Shown here: positions 15,072-17,810 of the stretch, piece by piece
Position numbering within the stretch: the stretch's first letter is position 1
Layout: the number at the start of each line of letters is the position of its first letter
Origin: Clostridia bacterium
Lineage (GTDB): Bacteria; Bacillota; Clostridia; Christensenellales; UBA1242
Length of the DNA: 17,810 bases
NCBI GenBank assembly: GCA_028694075.1
Contig: JAQUUD010000024.1
Location: forward strand, 1 to 17,810
Reading direction: 5' to 3'
Program-made: the position numbers and the translations under genes
Notes under the pieces: model-generated
The model's input: only the letters and a program-made list of their open reading frames with translations
The model's database searches: none
What the model was told of the DNA's origin: nothing

Positions 15072-16430
15072 ATGGAAGAAATAAAGTCACTTTGGGGAAA
15101 GGTTTTAACAAAACTAGAATTAAAGGTAAGCACTGTTTCCTTTGAACTTTGGATCAAAACAATTACCTTACTTGATTATAAAGAAAATAAAACTTTGATT
15201 TTGGTTGCATCTTCAAAAACGGCAAAAAACCAACTTATAAAAAATCATACTGGGCTTTTAAAAGAAGCAATAAGCGAAATTTTTGGCGATGATTCAGATT
15301 TTCAAATTTTAGACGCTGATGAAAAAGAAGTATATCTCAAAAATTTAAATCCATCACAATTAAATCAATCTAATATTTTAAACAAACAAGAAGATAAACC
15401 TGTCTTCAACCAAAAATATACTTTTGAAAATTTTGTGGTTGGGAAAAGTAATCAATTTGTCTATGCTGGTGCAAGAGCCGTTGCCGAAAATCCGGGAAAG
15501 AGATTTAACCCTTTATTTATTTATGGCGGTGTAGGTCTTGGAAAAACACATTTACTTCACGCAATTGGAAATTATTCAACGCTTCATTTTCCTGATTTAA
15601 AGATTAAATATGTAACTTGTGAAAAATTTACAAACGATTACATAGAGTCAATGCTTTCTAAGCGCGAAGAAAGTAAAGTTGAATTTAGAGAAAAATATAG
15701 AAAACTTGATATCCTTATGGTTGATGACATACAGTTTTTAAGCAAGAAAGACTCAACTCAGGAAGAGTTTTTTCACACTTTCAATGATTTATATCAAAAC
15801 AGTAAACAAATTATTTTATCATCTGACCGTCCCCCAAAGGATATTGCAACTCTTGCTGAAAGATTGGAATCTCGTTTTGCAAGCGGACTAATTCAAGATA
15901 TTCAACTTCCAGACTTTGAAACCAGAATTGCCATACTAAGAAAAAAAGCACAACAGGAAAGATATTTTATTGATGATGAAGTAATTGAATTTATTGCTGA
16001 AAAAATTGATACTAATATTCGTGAAATGGAAGGTTTTCTCTCAAAAGTTCATTTCTTTGCAACTCTTTTAGGAAAAAAGACAGCCGGACTTGATGAAGCA
16101 AGGGAAGCATTCAAGGAAAAACTCGACACTTCTCGTGAAAACTTGACCATTGATTTAATTATAGATAAAGTTTGTAATTACTTTAATATTTCAAAAACTG
16201 ATATTATTGGGAAAAAGAAAAGTAAAGAAATTGTTGAGCCCAGAATGATTGCTGTTTATCTTGTAAGTGAACTGTTAGATATGCCTTTAATTTCAATAGG
16301 TAAGCATTTCGGCGGACGGGATCATACAACAATAATCCACGCCAGAGATAAATTAACACAACAAGTTAAAGTTAATCCAACAACAAAAACTATAATTGCT
16401 GAACTTAAATCTTTAATAATAAGCAATTAA
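15072..16430 (+). CDS. dnaA: Chromosomal replication initiator DnaA
   Basis: The 452-residue AAA+ protein binds DnaA boxes at oriC, melts the origin and loads the helicase. Domain I is about 1-80 (LWGKVLTKLELKVSTVSFELW). A short linker of about 25-30 residues follows, then the ATPase domain from about 115 (YTFENFVVGKSNQFVYAGA). Walker A is GGVGLGKT (152-159), Walker B ILMVDD (214-219), and the sensor/arginine-finger stretch LAERLESRFASGL is at 261-273. Domain IV ends with the DNA-binding signature SIGKHFGGRDHTTIIHA (408-424). AGAGGGAG precedes the ATG. It is close to B. subtilis DnaA in length, with a short domain II. The origin and dnaN follow. Confidence 0.98.
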   Translation: MEEIKSLWGKVLTKLELKVSTVSFELWIKTITLLDYKENKTLILVASSKTAKNQLIKNHTGLLKEAISEIFGDDSDFQILDADEKEVYLKNLNPSQLNQSNILNKQEDKPVFNQKYTFENFVVGKSNQFVYAGARAVAENPGKRFNPLFIYGGVGLGKTHLLHAIGNYSTLHFPDLKIKYVTCEKFTNDYIESMLSKREESKVEFREKYRKLDILMVDDIQFLSKKDSTQEEFFHTFNDLYQNSKQIILSSDRPPKDIATLAERLESRFASGLIQDIQLPDFETRIAILRKKAQQERYFIDDEVIEFIAEKIDTNIREMEGFLSKVHFFATLLGKKTAGLDEAREAFKEKLDTSRENLTIDLIIDKVCNYFNISKTDIIGKKKSKEIVEPRMIAVYLVSELLDMPLISIGKHFGGRDHTTIIHARDKLTQQVKVNPTTKTIIAELKSLIISN

Positions 16431-16445
16431 AGTCAATAACTTAAA

Positions 16446-16487
16446 AAAAGTTTTAATTAAAAATAATTGAAACTTTTGTTTATTTTT
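16446..16487 (+). terminator. Probable dnaA terminator
   Basis: A 13-bp stem with one G-T pair (16446-16458 with 16465-16477; AAAAGTTTTAATT) and a 6-nt loop is followed by a T-rich tail. It is AT-rich, so strength is uncertain, but it implies that dnaN depends mostly on its own promoter. Confidence 0.55.
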
Positions 16488-16634
16488 AAGATTTTTCATT
16501 ACATTATATGTTTTATAATATTATTTCATCTTAAAAGTATGGTCAACTTTAACAAAGTTTATGGTAAAAATTATTAATTATTTTTAAATTTTTTAAAAAA
16601 TTAAGCAAAGATACCCACAAACATAAAGAAGAAT

Positions 16635-16704
16635 TGTGGACAAGTTATAAGATTTATACACAGAATTATTCACACAAAAAAACACAACATCTTGATTATC
16701 CAAA
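16635..16704. promoter_or_regulatory. oriC DnaA-box cluster
   Basis: Boxes seen: 16635-16643 on the minus strand (TTGTCCACA, one mismatch), 16654-16662 TTATACACA and 16666-16674 TTATTCACA on the plus strand (both fit TTATNCACA), and 16696-16704 TTATCCAAA (one mismatch). The two central boxes are 12 bp apart, start to start. Confidence 0.85.
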
Positions 16705-16773
16705 ATATAGAGTTATGAAATTTTAGCAAAAAATTAACTTATTATTTGACTGTATCTTGTGTTATAAAAAAAG

Positions 16774-16848
16774 TTATCCACATTTCCACATCACCTACTA
16801 ATACTACTGTTTTAAAATAATATTTAAATAATATTAAGAAAGATTTTG
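16774..16848 (+). promoter_or_regulatory. Basal unwinding element: DnaA-box pair, DnaA-trio, AT tract
   Basis: TTATCCACA (16774-16782) is followed, offset by 8 bp, by a weaker box ending TTTCCACA (16783-16790). A short spacer TCACC and then CTA-CTA-ATA-CTA-CTG (16795-16809) come next; on the complementary strand this reads 3'-GAT repeats, the DnaA-trio. About 38 bp of almost pure A/T follow. The same order, with the same 8-bp offset, is established for the B. subtilis dnaA-dnaN origin, where DnaA assembles on the trio strand to melt DNA. Confidence 0.85.
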
Positions 16849-16901
16849 CGCGCGCTGATTCTTTTTTAATAAAAATTTAAAAAATAAAACTGTTGATTAA
16901 T

Positions 16902-16930
16902 TTGACATTGCCGGCAAAATGTATTATATT
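16902..16930 (+). promoter_or_regulatory. dnaN promoter
   Basis: TTGACA (16902-16907), a 17-bp spacer and TATATT (16925-16930) form a near-consensus sigma-A promoter, giving a leader of about 150 nt before dnaN. Confidence 0.75.
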
Positions 16931-17088
16931 AATCGTAAGGTTAAAACGAAACAAAGCCAAAAATTGATTTATTAAAAGCACTGTCATAATGCTATTTTCG
17001 AGGAAAAATTTGATTATTCTTTGCATTAAAAAAATAGCCGGCGCGTATTATTAATTAAATCAATCAGAGGGAAATACAGGGAGAAAAA

Positions 17089-17810
17089 ATGCAGGTTACT
17101 TGTCAAGGGCTGGATTTATGCGATGCAGTTATTACCGTATCCAGAGCAATCAGTATGAAAGCAACTAATCCTATTTTGGAAGGGATTAAAATGGTTGCCG
17201 AAGAAGACACTTTAATTTTAAGTGCCACTGATTTGGAATTATCAATTGAGAAAAAAATAAAGGCAGAAGTTAAGGTTGAAGGTGAAGTTGTTGTGCCGGG
17301 AAAATTTTTCGGTGAACTTATTAAAAAACTTACAAACGAAACTGTCGAATTAAAACTTAATGAAAACAACCTTATGAAAATCAAATATACAGACAGTGAA
17401 ACTGTTATGCAATGTTTTCCAGTTTATGAATTTCCAAGTTTTAAAAAACTTGATAGCACAGATTTTTTTGGAATATCAAAGAAAAGCTTTAAAAATTTAA
17501 TAAATAAAACAACGTTTTCGGTTGCATTTGATGATACAAGGCCAATTTTAAAAGGTTGTTTACTTGAAATTGAAAACGGCAAAATTCGTTCTGTTGCCCT
17601 TGATGGTTATAGACTTGCAATGACCGTTCAAAAAATTAAAGAAAGTAATATTTCTGTTTCTGTTGTTGTTCCATCAAGAAGTCTAAATGAAATATCAAAA
17701 CTGCTTGATGATCAAGATGATATCGTAAATATTTATATTCAGCGAAATTTTATGATGGTTGATTTAAATGACTGCATTATAACAACAAGATTGCTTGAAG
17801 GCGACTTTAT
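17089..17810 (+). CDS. dnaN: DNA polymerase III beta sliding clamp (3' truncated by window)
   Basis: The first 240 codons of the clamp are present; the family is about 365 residues, so roughly a third lies beyond the edge. The clamp encircles DNA and tethers the replicative polymerase. It begins MQVTCQGLDLCDAVITVSRA, with NPILEGIKM and LSATDLELSI in the first domain, and TTFSVAFDDTRPILKGCLLE and VALDGYRLAM in the second, typical of DnaN. The ATG is chosen because GGGAG lies a few bases upstream and the N-terminus aligns with the family. Its position directly after oriC is the standard dnaA-oriC-dnaN order. Whether another gene replaces recF downstream cannot be seen. Confidence 0.97.
   Translation, partial: MQVTCQGLDLCDAVITVSRAISMKATNPILEGIKMVAEEDTLILSATDLELSIEKKIKAEVKVEGEVVVPGKFFGELIKKLTNETVELKLNENNLMKIKYTDSETVMQCFPVYEFPSFKKLDSTDFFGISKKSFKNLINKTTFSVAFDDTRPILKGCLLEIENGKIRSVALDGYRLAMTVQKIKESNISVSVVVPSRSLNEISKLLDDQDDIVNIYIQRNFMMVDLNDCIITTRLLEGDF

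Larger units (their letters stand above)
16431..17088. other. oriC: Chromosomal replication origin (oriC), dnaA-dnaN intergenic
   Basis: The 658-bp gap between dnaA and dnaN holds at least four DnaA boxes within one mismatch of consensus in its left half, a tandem box pair, a DnaA-trio, an AT-only unwinding tract and then the dnaN promoter and leader. A GC run GCGCGCGC (about 16848-16855) marks the right end of the unwinding tract. In the dnaN leader, GCTATTTT (16991-16998) can pair with AAAATAGC (17031-17038). Position, box density and order all match a Firmicute origin. Confidence 0.92.

Noticed and set aside
16989..17054. 21-codon upstream ORF in the dnaN leader
   Set aside because: No Shine-Dalgarno before its ATG and no recognisable peptide; chance is sufficient.

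Overview
The window is AT-rich chromosomal DNA from a low-GC Gram-positive-type bacterium, most likely an uncultured clostridial or related Firmicute. This rests on the rpsF-ssb-rpsR order, strong AGGAG-type ribosome binding sites, A/T-ending codons, sigma-A-type promoters with 17-bp spacers, and a dnaA-dnaN origin built like that of Bacillus subtilis. No TGA is read through inside the recognised genes, so a standard code fits. The taxon is an inference.

Layout. At 1-86 is the last 27 codons of an unidentified + strand gene. It is followed by a 598-bp gene-free convergent stretch with a perfect 25-bp tandem repeat, a 91-nt cloverleaf-like nest of inverted repeats, and two copies of a paired DnaA-box module 105 bp apart. 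Then come valS (-), ligD (+, 3'-phosphoesterase/ligase/polymerase), rpsF-ssb-rpsR (+, with a strong promoter, a leader, a structured insert before rpsR and a terminator), a CtpE-like P-type ATPase (-), a dCMP deaminase (+), a phage-type P-loop protein (+), a GT4 glycosyltransferase (+), recF (-), dnaA (+), oriC, and dnaN (+, cut by the window end).

How the genes relate. The right end is the replication-initiation locus. DnaA is made from a perfect-consensus promoter. The dnaA-dnaN gap carries DnaA boxes, a DnaA-trio and an AT-rich unwinding tract in the same order as in the B. subtilis basal unwinding system. DnaN follows from its own promoter. RecF, usually just downstream of dnaN, here lies upstream of dnaA and divergent from it. 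Several neighbours also concern DNA: SSB, LigD, dCMP deaminase and the P-loop kinase-like protein. They are separate transcription units, so no single pathway is implied.

The least explained parts are non-coding: the 116-606 region (tandem repeat, cloverleaf, paired DnaA boxes about 16 kb from oriC) and the 230-bp structured spacer that splits the ssb-rpsR pair. I saw no CRISPR array, tRNA, rRNA or transposase.
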